NCBI GenBank assembly: GCA_937995655.1
Contig: CALKJI010000005.1
Span: 186,001-250,000 of the forward strand
Direction: 5' to 3'
From: an uncultured Pseudothermotoga sp.
GTDB lineage: Bacteria; Thermotogota; Thermotogae; Thermotogales; DSM-5069
DNA length: 64,000 nt
The notes beneath the pieces were generated by a model that did no database searches, was not told the DNA's origin, and was given only the letters and a program-made list of their open reading frames with translations. Positions 28,880 to 38,237 of this stretch are shown here, piece after piece (within the stretch, counting starts at the first letter, position 1; every line of letters starts with the position of its first letter). The position numbers and the translations under genes were made by a program.

Positions 28880-29573
28880 TTTCTTCCCCCAAGATGTATC
28901 TTTTAATTTTCAGTAGAGCGCTTGACAGTATCTGTGACACTCTTGACTCCGTTACTCCAATAATTAGACCGATCTCCTTCAAAGAAAGATCCTGCTCGAA
29001 TCTTAACGACAGAACAAGCTGTTCTCGGGGCAGCAACGTTTTTATAGCCTCCGAGAGTTTTTCGGTAATTATTTCTTTAAAAGCAAACCGTGAAGGCTCA
29101 TCCTGTTCACTCACATTATCGACAAATGAGTCAAAATCTTCATAAAGAAATTCGTCAAGTCTCAAAAGTTGCTTTCTGACAGTTTCATCAAGTGCCCTTT
29201 TCACTTCGTTGCTTGTCATACCTGTATGTAACGAAATCTCCTCTATAGTAGGGAACCTGTTTAACTCAGATTCAAGCTCGTATATTGCCTTTTCGACCTC
29301 CTTAACATTGTGTCTTAAATTTCTTGGCATCCAATCTATTCTTCTCAAATAATCGTACATTGCACCCTTAACTCTTTTGATTACAAAAGCATGCAAATTG
29401 GTGCCTCTCTTTGGATCATATCTTCGAATAGCTGACAAGAGTGCCAAGACACCTTCTTGGATTAAGTCATCCAACTCTACGTTTTTAGGTAAATGGTGAA
29501 GTAAATCCGATGCTATTCTTTTTACAGTGGGTAACATCTCTTTGATCATTTCTTCTTCGCTGGTTTTGTACAC
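28833..29573 (-). CDS. fliA: Flagellar sigma factor, sigma-28 (FliA/SigD)
   Basis: Directs RNA polymerase to late flagellar and chemotaxis promoters; 246 residues, sigma-70 group 3. Region 2 is at about 30-85 (LDDLIQEGVLALLSAIRRYD, then VKGAMYDYLRRIDWMPR), region 3 at 95-135, and region 4 at about 180-230 (LPREQLVLSLRFEQDLSLKEIG, helix-turn-helix GVTESRVSQI). The start is GTG at 29573, 7 bases after AAAGGA. It lies 13 bases after cheD. No FlgM anti-sigma gene is visible in the window. Confidence 0.95.
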   Translation of the reverse strand: MYKTSEEEMIKEMLPTVKRIASDLLHHLPKNVELDDLIQEGVLALLSAIRRYDPKRGTNLHAFVIKRVKGAMYDYLRRIDWMPRNLRHNVKEVEKAIYELESELNRFPTIEEISLHTGMTSNEVKRALDETVRKQLLRLDEFLYEDFDSFVDNVSEQDEPSRFAFKEIITEKLSEAIKTLLPREQLVLSLRFEQDLSLKEIGLIIGVTESRVSQILSSALLKIKRYILGEENDNSDRSSDSDCERN

Positions 29574-29586
29574 GACATCATCCTTT

Positions 29587-30069
29587 CTATATTTCGATGA
29601 TTTGTACCGTCTCTCCTCCTCCCACCTTCCTCACCAACAATTTCCCACTCTCAATGTTGTATTCAATACTCCTTGCCCTATTTCCTCCTATATCTTCAGC
29701 TTTCACAGGAATATCGTAATACTTGAGCCAGTATTTCACAGCATCGGTGTTTTTCTTACCTATATTCATCGTTCCAGAATCAAACATAGCAGCTCCTCCA
29801 GCGATCTTGGCTTCGATTCTTGACTGAGAAGCCCCCATCTCAAGAAGTTTTTCAACCAGATATTTGACAGCTGCGTCGGCATACTTTCCTGGATTCTTGA
29901 CATTTCTGTCTGAACTCTCCGGCAACATCACGTGAGCCATGCCACCTACTCGTGCCATGGGATCTCTCATACAAACACCAACACAAGAGCCCAACCCGAG
30001 CGTAACGATCACGGCTGGATTTTTCTCGACAGCAACTTCTCCGATTCCGATTATTATCTTTTTTACCAT
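29587..30069 (-). CDS. cheD: Chemoreceptor glutamine deamidase CheD
   Basis: Deamidates receptor glutamines and stimulates CheC; 160 residues. The cysteine-hydrolase triad is visible: C29 (GLGSCVGV), H46 (GGMAHVMLP) and T23, two residues offset from the T. maritima numbering I recall. The ATG at 30069 forms an ATGA overlap with the cheC stop; a TTG one codon upstream is less likely. With CheC and the receptor gene at the right end it forms an adaptation module. Confidence 0.95.
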   Translation of the reverse strand: MVKKIIIGIGEVAVEKNPAVIVTLGLGSCVGVCMRDPMARVGGMAHVMLPESSDRNVKNPGKYADAAVKYLVEKLLEMGASQSRIEAKIAGGAAMFDSGTMNIGKKNTDAVKYWLKYYDIPVKAEDIGGNRARSIEYNIESGKLLVRKVGGGETVQIIEI

Positions 30070-30671
30070 CAAAGTCCCACCTTCGAAAATATTTTATCAA
30101 GAGCACCCTTACCAGGTATCAAAAACATTTGTGAAGTTGCCGATTTGACTTCGTCGACACTCAGTTCAGTCTCAACAAATATAGCTTCATCTTCATAATT
30201 TGCACTCGCCAAAATGGCCTCTGAAACGATGGCAACCAACATATCTATGCTCAGTTCGGGAGGAAGGGGATCCAGATAAAGCTGTGTGAATTCCGCAAGG
30301 GCCGTAATATACGAACCACACATGATATTACCGATTTCCTTTAAAGCCGAAGCTGACATTTCATCCAGCTGTGTTATATCTTCGCAAGGACTACCAAGAA
30401 GATCGGTTAAAATTCTTTTGCCCGCCTGTCTATCAAGAATCAATAGAACATCAAGCTCTGCGTCACCTCTTACAACCATTCTTATGCCTATTACAATATC
30501 CTCAGGTTGCGGGAAAATGAATACGATTTTCTCTATGGGGACAATCTCAGCATTTGGTACTGTTATCTCTATCTTCTTTCCTGTAAGTGTTGACAGAGCA
30601 GTTGCGGCGTTACCAGTACCAATATTGCCAATTTCTTTGAGAAGATCAAGTTGTTTTTCCGTTAGCTGCAT
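30069..30671 (-). CDS. cheC: CheY-P phosphatase CheC
   Basis: Dephosphorylates CheY-P, resetting the flagellar signal; 200 residues. It has two pseudo-symmetric active-site helices with the ExxN pattern: E13/N16 (KEIGNIGTGN) and E112/N115 (KEIGNIMCG), the hallmark of CheC rather than the single-site FliY/CheX forms. GAGAGGAGG precedes the ATG. It is directly coupled to cheD, its known partner. Confidence 0.95.
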   Translation of the reverse strand: MQLTEKQLDLLKEIGNIGTGNAATALSTLTGKKIEITVPNAEIVPIEKIVFIFPQPEDIVIGIRMVVRGDAELDVLLILDRQAGKRILTDLLGSPCEDITQLDEMSASALKEIGNIMCGSYITALAEFTQLYLDPLPPELSIDMLVAIVSEAILASANYEDEAIFVETELSVDEVKSATSQMFLIPGKGALDKIFSKVGL

Positions 30672-30672
30672 C

Positions 30673-31359
30673 TTACGCCTCCTCTCTGTTCGATGTTTTT
30701 CTCATCTTAAGTTCTTGCTGAAAAACAAAGACTACCAATGCCCTTTCTAAATCCGGGGCGATCTCCAAGAATTGGACACCATATTCATAAAATCCTGTCG
30801 ACTCGTTCTTACCAGCGCTTCTGACAACTTGAGCTTTTTGCTGACAAAGCTGAATGTTTCCCAAGTCAAGATTCACAAGTATGGGTTGTCCAACTGAAAG
30901 AATGTTACTCGTACACATCAACATGCCGCCAACACTGAAATCTCGTGTCACAAACTTGTACTGTTTTTCATCTCCAGGTAATATATAAGTTCCGTTGAGC
31001 ACAAGGGGAATTCTGACGTACCTTCGCCTTTGAATTCTCTTGACAGACGGAGGAACAGTTATGTACATTACCAGGAAACTGTTTTCATCCCTCCCATAGT
31101 CTAAGACACGACTTGAGAAACTATACACAACTTTATCAGATATCGCTGTTATATAGACAAAATCACCTCTCGGCAATGGGACGAAACGTCCCTTTAGACT
31201 TGGCATAGCTATCTTGAGTATACCCTTTTCAAAATAGACTTCATGAACGGTACTCTTTAAAACAGTCTTTTCACCATCCTTTGACTCAGTTTCTACCAGC
31301 AAGGGCATCGATGGTTTGATAACCGTCTTTGCCTCGACTAAGCTTATCTGTTCGGACAT
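30673..31359 (-). CDS. PilZ-domain protein, YcgR-like c-di-GMP receptor
   Basis: 228 residues. The amino half (about 1-105) resembles a YcgR-N/FlgZ-type beta-barrel domain; the PilZ domain follows with the c-di-GMP-binding RxxxR (R112-R116) and DxSxxG (D140-G145, DFSVGG). Proteins of this layout slow or redirect flagellar rotation when c-di-GMP rises; here that is inferred. The ATG at 31359 fits GAGGTG better than the GTG at 31362. It lies 9 bases after flhG and 1 base before cheC. Confidence 0.88.
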   Translation of the reverse strand: MSEQISLVEAKTVIKPSMPLLVETESKDGEKTVLKSTVHEVYFEKGILKIAMPSLKGRFVPLPRGDFVYITAISDKVVYSFSSRVLDYGRDENSFLVMYITVPPSVKRIQRRRYVRIPLVLNGTYILPGDEKQYKFVTRDFSVGGMLMCTSNILSVGQPILVNLDLGNIQLCQQKAQVVRSAGKNESTGFYEYGVQFLEIAPDLERALVVFVFQQELKMRKTSNREEA

Positions 31360-31368
31360 CACAACACC

Positions 31369-32199
31369 TCAACCAACACCAAAGAGCGCCTTGACCTTAT
31401 CGATGAACGACATCTTCTTGATAGTTTGTTTTTTCGTTACTACGTCGGCTATTCCATAAATTGCCAAAGCAGGTTGAGATATTTTTTTAACTGCGACAAA
31501 GGGCGTTTGCTTATTAACGCTGTCTTTGATCAATGACTCGTACCGAATCAGATGGGTTGATGTGATCGGGATACCGGCAAATCTTGTTATGACAGAAACA
31601 AACCTTTCCATCACCTTTCTCCCTTCGCGCATGTCTTTAACCATGTTCATGACTATGTGGAAGCCATCGGGATCTACGCCTTTTACAGTCATCAGTTTAA
31701 CAAAAGTGTAAGCATTGACAAGCGAAGTTGGCTCTGAGGCGGTCACCATTATGAGGTGATCCGAACTCCCATAGAATTTTTCCAGCTCTTCATTAAAACC
31801 CGGAGGAAAATCAAAGAGAACAAAATGATATTTAGAAGCTACACGCTGAAGGTTATGGTAAAGATCTGACTTGTCTTGCAGATTGAACGTTATCAGATCA
31901 TCAACATCCATTCCGGTACTTATCAGGTCCACCTGGTATGGAGTTTGAAAGATAATACTCTCCAAGTTAACACGTTTTTGTAGGAAATCCTTCAAGGTAT
32001 TTCTTGGGGTAACTCCCATCAGTATTTCAGCGTTGGCAAAGCCAGCGTCCGCATCAAAGAGAAGAACTCTTTCGCCCCTTTGAGCTAGCACTATCGCTAA
32101 ATTGACCGCGATTATTGTTTTACCTACTCCACCTTTTCCACTAGCAACACTTATAACCTTTGGTTGATCTTTGAGCAACCCTTCAGCCTGATTGTGCAC
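31369..32199 (-). CDS. flhG: Flagellar number regulator FlhG (MinD/ParA ATPase)
   Basis: Membrane-associated ATPase that, with FlhF, sets flagellar number and position; 276 residues. The deviant Walker A SGKGGVGKT is at residues 20-28 (K22 and K27), DADAGFAN near 49-55, and DFPPG near 130. The GTG at 32199 follows AGAGGTGC by 8 bases and overlaps flhF by 17 bases; a longer reading back to 32304 lies inside flhF without an SD. The carboxy MSFIDKVKALFG helix is a likely membrane-targeting sequence. Confidence 0.93.
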   Translation of the reverse strand: MHNQAEGLLKDQPKVISVASGKGGVGKTIIAVNLAIVLAQRGERVLLFDADAGFANAEILMGVTPRNTLKDFLQKRVNLESIIFQTPYQVDLISTGMDVDDLITFNLQDKSDLYHNLQRVASKYHFVLFDFPPGFNEELEKFYGSSDHLIMVTASEPTSLVNAYTFVKLMTVKGVDPDGFHIVMNMVKDMREGRKVMERFVSVITRFAGIPITSTHLIRYESLIKDSVNKQTPFVAVKKISQPALAIYGIADVVTKKQTIKKMSFIDKVKALFGVG

Positions 32200-33295
32200 T
32201 TTTGAGCACCTCTTTCGAAAAGATGAACGCAAGTTCTCTGGCGTTGGCTTCGAGGATATCCTCTGGCACTCTCTGACCGTTTGTGATAAAAGCAATAGGT
32301 GCATTACTTGATTGTGGAACGTTGATCACATGTCCATAAGATTTTGTTTCATCCATCTTTGTAAGAATGACATGCGTATATTTTGCAACAGAAAAGCGAC
32401 TCATAATGTCTTTGAAATCGGAGTACTTACAGTTCATACTGGCTACCAAAAAACAAAGGTGCGGCGAAACCGTCTCAGCAAGCGCTTTTAACTCACTCAT
32501 CTGTATGTCATTGTTTTGACTTCTGCCCGCTGTATCTATCAGAATACAGTCAAAGTCACGCATGGCATCTAACTCCATTCGTGCTTCTCTAGGTGTGTAG
32601 GCAACTCTCATTGGTATATCCATAATTGTTGCATAGGTCTTCAACTGTTCTGTTGCAGCTATCCTATAAGTGTCAAGTGTCAGGATAGCTATCTGTTTCT
32701 TTTCTACAAGTTTTAACCTTGCTGCCAACTTTGCCAATGTTGTGGTCTTACCTACACCAGTGGGTCCTACCAAAAGAACCACCTTCTCAAGCTGAGGGAC
32801 CTCCGTTCTCATGAATGGTATTATATATTCAGCCAGTTTTTGTCTAAAGCTTTCATCTATAACAATGTCACCATGTGATATCCTTATATACTCGACGATT
32901 CTGCTTGTAACTGTGGGATCAACATCATGAGCTTGGAGTGCTTTAAAAAGTTTCTGAATATTCTGAGGAAGATCGCTCTGTCTGTTGATGCTGAGCATTG
33001 ATCTCATTTCTTGAATCATCTGTTTGAGTTCTCTTATTTCTTCTTCCTGACGTCTTTCCTTATTTTTTACCAGCAGTTCCTGGAATTTGTACACTTCATT
33101 GCTTTCCACCTTACCTTGGTATGGCTTGTCTTCACAAACAGCCGTAACTTCGAGATATCTTTTAGCTCCTATTCCCAAGAACCCTCCCCTTCGTATACTT
33201 CGGGTGCTCAGTATCACCGCATCTTCACCTAAGTCCCTTTTTATTTGTTCAAGAGCTTCCTTTATGTCATTGACCATGTATTTCTTTACTTTCAC
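32183..33295 (-). CDS. flhF: Flagellar SRP-type GTPase FlhF
   Basis: Third signal-recognition-particle GTPase, needed for placing the flagellar base; 370 residues. The basic B domain (1-100; MKVKKYMVNDIKEALEQIKR) is followed by an N domain and a G domain with GPTGVGKTTT (177-186), DTYRIAA, DTAGRS and LTKMDE. The start is GTG in a GTGA overlap with the flhA stop, implying coupled translation with the export gate. Confidence 0.96.
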   Translation of the reverse strand: MKVKKYMVNDIKEALEQIKRDLGEDAVILSTRSIRRGGFLGIGAKRYLEVTAVCEDKPYQGKVESNEVYKFQELLVKNKERRQEEEIRELKQMIQEMRSMLSINRQSDLPQNIQKLFKALQAHDVDPTVTSRIVEYIRISHGDIVIDESFRQKLAEYIIPFMRTEVPQLEKVVLLVGPTGVGKTTTLAKLAARLKLVEKKQIAILTLDTYRIAATEQLKTYATIMDIPMRVAYTPREARMELDAMRDFDCILIDTAGRSQNNDIQMSELKALAETVSPHLCFLVASMNCKYSDFKDIMSRFSVAKYTHVILTKMDETKSYGHVINVPQSSNAPIAFITNGQRVPEDILEANARELAFIFSKEVLKSAQSG

Positions 33296-35334
33296 AGTTT
33301 GACCACGCCCTCTACTTGCATTGTTATGTCATCTGGAAGTTCTTCATAAGCTATCACCGGGACATTTGGCAGAAACTTTCTGATCACCGAAGAAAGATAA
33401 GGTCTTATGGCCCCAGAACAAACCACGAGGGGTGAAAAACCTTTCTTCATTAGTGACTCAAGCAGCTTTGAGGTTTTCTCCATCAATTCTCTGAGGATCT
33501 GCGGGTTGAGCGTTATTCTCTTTTCTCCGTTAACATCTTGCAAGGAATCGAGAATTCTTTTTTCGAGTTCGTGGTCAAAGGCTATGGCGTGAACCTTTCC
33601 ATCTTCGGAAATCACTGACTGGACTATCTGACGTCTAAGAGTCCTTCTAGTCTGCTCAGTCAGGTACACCATATCAGTGGATTTTTCACCATATTCCAAA
33701 AGGGTTTCAAAGATCAATGGGAGATTTCTTATGGAAATTCCCTCGCTCAAGAGTCTCTGCAGAATCTTCTTGACGTCCGTTGGTTTCAGAACACTCGGCA
33801 TTAAATCGCTTACCAATTGCGGAAATTTTTCCCGGAGACCATCTATAAGCATGTTGAATTCTCTTGCTCCAAGTAAATCTGCAGCATTTCTTTTCAACAC
33901 CTCTGTCAAATGGGTTGCAAAAACAGTTGGTGGGTCAACGACTGTGTACCCCAACCTAGTAGCTTCATCCTTTCGTGTTGGTTCAATCCAAAAGGCGGCC
34001 AGACCAAAAGCTGGTTCCTTAGTTTGGATACCTGGAATCTTCTCAAATGCCGTACCTGGATTAATTGCTAGCAATCGATTTGGCATTAATTCATATCTTG
34101 CAACTTCGGCTCCTCTTATTCTTATGAGGTATTCATTTGGCTTGAGCAGTACGCTATCTCGTATTCTCACGGGTGAGATGACTAGACCAAGGTCAAACGC
34201 TATTTGTTTTCTTATCATCGTTACCCGCTCAAGTAGATCTCCACCCTGAGTTGGATCAGCAAGCGGAAGCAGTCCATAACCTATCTCCACCTCTACTGTG
34301 TCTGTTTGGAGAACTTCAGCGACTTCTTGTGGCGTTGTCAAGATCGGCTTGGTAGGTGCTGCTGGTGCAGGACCTGCCACGGCGGGTGCAACTTTTTGAG
34401 GGACGGCTCGAGCAGTATATATAGCTAGTGCTATAAAAACTATACCAATGATAGTGCTTGTTATAGGTAATGGTGTGACAATACCCAGAAATGCGAGTAT
34501 CACACCAGTAATTACTATTACTTTTCTTTCAGAAGAAAGTTCCTTCACAAGGTCCTGGCCAAGGTTTTCCTTAGATGCGGCTCTCGAAACCAGTATTCCT
34601 GTGGCTGTCGAAACAAGCAAAGCAGGAATCTGTGAAACTAAGCCATCTCCAACGGTTAGTAGTGTATAGACCTTTGCGGCGTCGGCAATTGAAAGATTGT
34701 ACTTGAGAATCCCTATTAGGATACCGCCTATTATATTTACTAGTACTATTATTATGCTTGCAATAGCATCTCCCCTGACAAATTTCGTTGCACCATCCAT
34801 TGCCCCATAAAAGTCGGCCTCTCTACGAATAGTTTCACGCCTTTGCCTAGCCTCTTGTTCCGTTATCAAACCTGCATTCAAATCTGCATCAACACTCATC
34901 TGTTTCCCAGGCATGGCATCGAGAGTAAAGCGCGCCGCAACCTCTGCTATTCTCTCGGCTCCACGAGTTATAACTATGAACTGAATTATGACCAATATTA
35001 TAAAAACTATGAGTCCTACTATATAATCACCTTTAACAACAAACTCACCAAATGTCCTGATAACCTTACCTTGGAACTGCTCTCCTTTTAAAAGAATCAA
35101 CCTTGTTGAGGCCACATTCAGTCCAAGTCTGAACAGGGTGATTATCAGTAGTAGAGTGGGGAAAGATGACATATCTAAGGCGTGCTTTATGTACATAGTG
35201 GATAGTAAGATTACAAGAGAGAGTGCAATATTGAGTAGCTGGAAAAAATCCAGCATAAGATCAGGAATCGGCAATATCATCAAGAAAACTATTGCCACAA
35301 TGAGAACAGCAACGAAGATATCCACATTCTTCAT
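33292..35334 (-). CDS. flhA: Flagellar export gate protein FlhA
   Basis: Nonamer-forming export component using the proton motive force; 680 residues. Eight membrane segments occupy roughly 1-310, with the FHIPEP-type region (ITLFRLGLNVASTRLIL near 64; DAMPGKQMSVDADLNAGLI near 138). The carboxy cytoplasmic domain binds chaperone-substrate complexes. An Ala/Pro-rich linker lies near 320-335. TAAGGGAGTG precedes the ATG. A candidate promoter lies in the 47-base gap before it. Confidence 0.97.
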   Translation of the reverse strand: MKNVDIFVAVLIVAIVFLMILPIPDLMLDFFQLLNIALSLVILLSTMYIKHALDMSSFPTLLLIITLFRLGLNVASTRLILLKGEQFQGKVIRTFGEFVVKGDYIVGLIVFIILVIIQFIVITRGAERIAEVAARFTLDAMPGKQMSVDADLNAGLITEQEARQRRETIRREADFYGAMDGATKFVRGDAIASIIIVLVNIIGGILIGILKYNLSIADAAKVYTLLTVGDGLVSQIPALLVSTATGILVSRAASKENLGQDLVKELSSERKVIVITGVILAFLGIVTPLPITSTIIGIVFIALAIYTARAVPQKVAPAVAGPAPAAPTKPILTTPQEVAEVLQTDTVEVEIGYGLLPLADPTQGGDLLERVTMIRKQIAFDLGLVISPVRIRDSVLLKPNEYLIRIRGAEVARYELMPNRLLAINPGTAFEKIPGIQTKEPAFGLAAFWIEPTRKDEATRLGYTVVDPPTVFATHLTEVLKRNAADLLGAREFNMLIDGLREKFPQLVSDLMPSVLKPTDVKKILQRLLSEGISIRNLPLIFETLLEYGEKSTDMVYLTEQTRRTLRRQIVQSVISEDGKVHAIAFDHELEKRILDSLQDVNGEKRITLNPQILRELMEKTSKLLESLMKKGFSPLVVCSGAIRPYLSSVIRKFLPNVPVIAYEELPDDITMQVEGVVKL

Positions 35335-35356
35335 CAGAGCACTCCCTTAACTTTAA

Positions 35357-35365
35357 ATTATACCA
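35357..35365 (-). promoter_or_regulatory. flhA: Extended -10 element before flhA
   Basis: Reading the minus strand, TGGTATAAT spans 35365-35357: a perfect -10 with the TGn extension, 23 bases before the flhA ATG. No good -35 is seen (ATAGCG at the right distance). Possibly an internal sigma-A promoter in the motility cluster. Confidence 0.5.
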
Positions 35366-35381
35366 AATAGCAAGCTGATCG

Positions 35382-36512
35382 CTATCGCAGAGAATAAACG
35401 TGGGCTAATATTTCGGCGACTGCCCGATACAGTCCAGCCGGAATCTGTTCACCTACATCTGTCATTTTGTAAATCTGCCGTGCCACTTCGGGGTTTTGGA
35501 CGATCGGTATACTGTGTTGCTTAGCTATTTCAACTATCTTCTGGGCAATCTCGTCGACACCTTTCGCTAAAACAGTAGGTGCATCCATCTCTTGGGGGTC
35601 GTACTTTAAAGCAATAGCTATGTGCGTAGGGTTTGTAATCACAACGTCGGCTTGCGGTACCTGTTGAAGCATTCTACCTCTTGAAAGCCTCGCCATGATC
35701 TCCCTCTGTCTTCTCTTGATCTCAGGGCTACCTTCGACCTCACGATATTCTTCCTTCAACTCTTGTTTTGTCATGCGTATGCTCTTTTCAAATTCCCACC
35801 TCTGGTAAAAATAATCAACGACTGCCAATACAAGAAGAGCGATCGAACATTTAAGCATCACTTCATAGACAATATGGAAAACAAACCTCATTGAGTAACT
35901 CACTTCCATATCCGAATAAAGACCCAATGAATTGAACTTTGGTCTGATAACTGTATAAGCCACATAGCCAACGATGATCATTTTGAATATTGACTTTGCA
36001 AGTTCAAAAAGGCTCCTTGTTGAGAACATTCTTTTGAATCCTTCTACCGGGTTTATCCTTTTCAAGTCGAATTTCAGCGGCTTGAAAGATAAGAGAAAAC
36101 GTGTTTGCATAGCTCCAACAACGACTGCAGATATACCGATTGAGAAGAATAATACAATCAATATTAGTACTGAATCTTTGAACATTTCATAGATTCGTGC
36201 AGAGAGCTTATCAAGTGACTCAAAGTCGTCTAGATTCAGAAAAGGAATGCTACCTGCTAGTGAGAAATCGATTAATCTCTGCATAACAACACGCATGACG
36301 ACAGTTGCAGCTAGAAAGGATACTGCCATGTTGAGTTCTCTGGATACGGCTACTTGTCCTTCTTCACGAGCCTTCCTGCGTCTTCTTGGTGTGGGCTTTT
36401 CAGTTCTTTCGGGATCCGCGAATAATTGCAGATCTATTTTGAAAAGGTCTGAATAAAATAGTTCAGAAAATTGACGGTCTTGTTGGCAATTTGAGAAAAG
36501 ACCTCTGCCCAT
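35382..36512 (-). CDS. flhB: Flagellar export switch protein FlhB
   Basis: Switches export from hook to filament substrates; 376 residues. Four membrane segments lie in the amino 230 residues. The autocleavage site NPTH starts at N294, followed by the conserved carboxy domain. Residues 27-33 (DLQLFAD) correspond to the usual FlhB amino end, so the ATG at 36512 implies about 22 extra residues and a 79-base overlap with fliR. No canonical start exists nearer the conserved part, and the SD is only fair (GGGGATG, about 8 bases upstream). Confidence 0.92.
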   Translation of the reverse strand: MGRGLFSNCQQDRQFSELFYSDLFKIDLQLFADPERTEKPTPRRRRKAREEGQVAVSRELNMAVSFLAATVVMRVVMQRLIDFSLAGSIPFLNLDDFESLDKLSARIYEMFKDSVLILIVLFFSIGISAVVVGAMQTRFLLSFKPLKFDLKRINPVEGFKRMFSTRSLFELAKSIFKMIIVGYVAYTVIRPKFNSLGLYSDMEVSYSMRFVFHIVYEVMLKCSIALLVLAVVDYFYQRWEFEKSIRMTKQELKEEYREVEGSPEIKRRQREIMARLSRGRMLQQVPQADVVITNPTHIAIALKYDPQEMDAPTVLAKGVDEIAQKIVEIAKQHSIPIVQNPEVARQIYKMTDVGEQIPAGLYRAVAEILAHVYSLR

Positions 36513-37210
36513 ACAGGTATCATCCCCGCAAAAAGTATGAGACCAACCAGAACTTTTAAAGGCATTCCAACCATGAAAACATTCATTTGTGGTACGAGTC
36601 TTGATACTATGCCAAGCGCTATGGAAACGACGAGCATGAATCCTATCATTGGAAGTCCTATTTTCATAGCTATTTCAAACATTTCAGAACTCTTACCAAT
36701 CAAAATTGCCACAAAATCAAAGTCTGCAATTGTCTTTGACAATGGTACGATTCTCAACGAGTCAGCAACTGCTTGATAAACCAATAAATGCCCCTTGAGA
36801 GCCACAAAAACGTATAAACCAAGGATGTACAAGAGCTCTCCATGTAATGGGACTTCTTCTCGCTGTGGATCAAAAACAGAAGAAATAGCAAAACCCATCT
36901 GTGTTCCAAAGATTTCACCAGAAATACTCATGGCAACAACTGGAAGTAACGCCAAAAACCCTATGAGGAGTCCGAAAGTATAATTACTTAAACTTGCAAG
37001 AACGATCTGCACAACTGGTGTATTCAGAGCTATAGATTCTGTCACAGCAGGCAAGGATATCCAACCCAAAAAGATGACTAGTAGTATTTTCATTTGAACA
37101 GGCAAAAACCAGTCACCGAAAAATGGTGCTATTGTGAACATTCCTGCTGTTCGTGTGACTATCAGTACCCAACATAAAAATTTAGTTTCGAGAAATTGCC
37201 TCAGATCCAA
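36434..37210 (-). CDS. fliR: Flagellar export gate protein FliR
   Basis: Core subunit of the FliP5Q4R1 export gate; 258 residues with about six membrane segments. It begins with TTG at 37210 (MDLRQFLETKFLCWVLIVTRTAGMF), one base after the fliQ stop; the SD GGAATGAT lies in fliQ. FGLLIGFLALLPVVAMSISGE is the typical FliR segment around 76. The carboxy end continues 79 bases into flhB. Confidence 0.93.
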   Translation of the reverse strand: MDLRQFLETKFLCWVLIVTRTAGMFTIAPFFGDWFLPVQMKILLVIFLGWISLPAVTESIALNTPVVQIVLASLSNYTFGLLIGFLALLPVVAMSISGEIFGTQMGFAISSVFDPQREEVPLHGELLYILGLYVFVALKGHLLVYQAVADSLRIVPLSKTIADFDFVAILIGKSSEMFEIAMKIGLPMIGFMLVVSIALGIVSRLVPQMNVFMVGMPLKVLVGLILFAGMIPVWAEVFSQIANKTVNFLNYFIQTFSK

Positions 37211-37211
37211 T

Positions 37212-37478
37212 TTATATCATTCCAATCAATTTCTCCCACATTTCTTGAGCATATTCTATGAGCTTTTCAAACATCCAGCTTCCCAAGAATACTATTGTCA
37301 AAAGCATTAGTATTATTTTCGGTGCAAAGGTCAATGTCTGCTCATGTATTTGAGTGACAGCTTGAAATATGCTTATCACAAGTCCAACGATCAGACTTAT
37401 CAACAACACAGGGGTTATAACTACTATGATAGTTTGAATACCATCCTTGAATGCATCTATGAAAAGATCAAGTGTCAT
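37212..37478 (-). CDS. fliQ: Flagellar export gate protein FliQ
   Basis: 88 residues with two membrane hairpin helices. TPVLLISLIVGLVISIFQAVTQIHEQTLTFAPK (here quoted in part) is diagnostic: IFQAVTQIHEQTLTF at about 43-57. GCGAGGTGATG precedes the ATG, which is 6 bases after the fliP stop. Confidence 0.95.
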   Translation of the reverse strand: MTLDLFIDAFKDGIQTIIVVITPVLLISLIVGLVISIFQAVTQIHEQTLTFAPKIILMLLTIVFLGSWMFEKLIEYAQEMWEKLIGMI

Positions 37479-37484
37479 TCACCA

Positions 37485-38237
37485 TCACCTCGCGAAACTC
37501 TTTATCAAGCCAGCTACAACTAAGTCCCATCCGTTAACTGCTATGAACAAGAGTACCTTGAAAGGGAGCGAGATGAGTACAGGCGGAATCATGATCATAC
37601 CCATACCGAGCAAGACGCTTGCAACGACCATATCTATTACTATGAAAGGAATGTATAGCAATACACCCATCTTGAATCCCAACTCAAGCTCACCAAGCAC
37701 GAAGGCAGGTATGATTATCGAATTTGGTATGTCATCAATTTTGTCATATTTTTTTCCAACACTTGATGCGAGCAGAAATGCATTGTCCTCATTGTGGTGG
37801 TTCACTAATTCGTTCACCATGAAAACTCGAACTCTTTGCATCATTCGTGAGAAAAGTTCTTGGTATCCTATCTCCCCGTTCATATAGGGTGTAATGGCTC
37901 CATTGTATATGTCAGACCAGACGGGTTGCATGATGAAGAACGTCAGGAAAAGCGCCAAACCAACTAGGACCTGTGAAGGAGGTGTTTGCCTCGTACCAAG
38001 CGCATTTCTCAAAAATGAAAATGCGACGATTATTCTTGTGAACGAAGTGAAAAGAATTATGATACTTGGTGCCAAACTCAGTATCGTTAGAATGAGTAAG
38101 ATTTCAAGTGTTACTACAAGATCCCTTTGATTCTGAACAGGAGAAACTCCTATACTGATCGAAGGAAAGGGTAATTCATCTTGAGGAAGGATCAATGTCG
38201 GCAGAAAGATGAGCACCAGCACCAGAATCTTTCTCAT
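37485..38237 (-). CDS. fliP: Flagellar export gate protein FliP
   Basis: 250 residues. A cleavable signal peptide (MRKILVLVLIFLPTLILPQ) is followed by four membrane segments. LFTSFTRIIVAFSFLRNALG (near 63-82) and the carboxy LPFKVLLFIAVNGWDLVV are family signatures. The ATG overlaps the fliO stop by 4 bases. Confidence 0.96.
   Translation of the reverse strand: MRKILVLVLIFLPTLILPQDELPFPSISIGVSPVQNQRDLVVTLEILLILTILSLAPSIIILFTSFTRIIVAFSFLRNALGTRQTPPSQVLVGLALFLTFFIMQPVWSDIYNGAITPYMNGEIGYQELFSRMMQRVRVFMVNELVNHHNEDNAFLLASSVGKKYDKIDDIPNSIIIPAFVLGELELGFKMGVLLYIPFIVIDMVVASVLLGMGMIMIPPVLISLPFKVLLFIAVNGWDLVVAGLIKSFAR

Noticed and set aside
33677-34249. Open frame of 190 codons on the + strand opposite flhA
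   Set aside because: Lies wholly inside flhA, which is full length and well conserved; no SD.
37447-37887. Open frame of 146 codons on the + strand over fliQ/fliP
   Set aside because: Shadow of the conserved fliP gene; Ser/Thr/Ile-rich translation without domain features.
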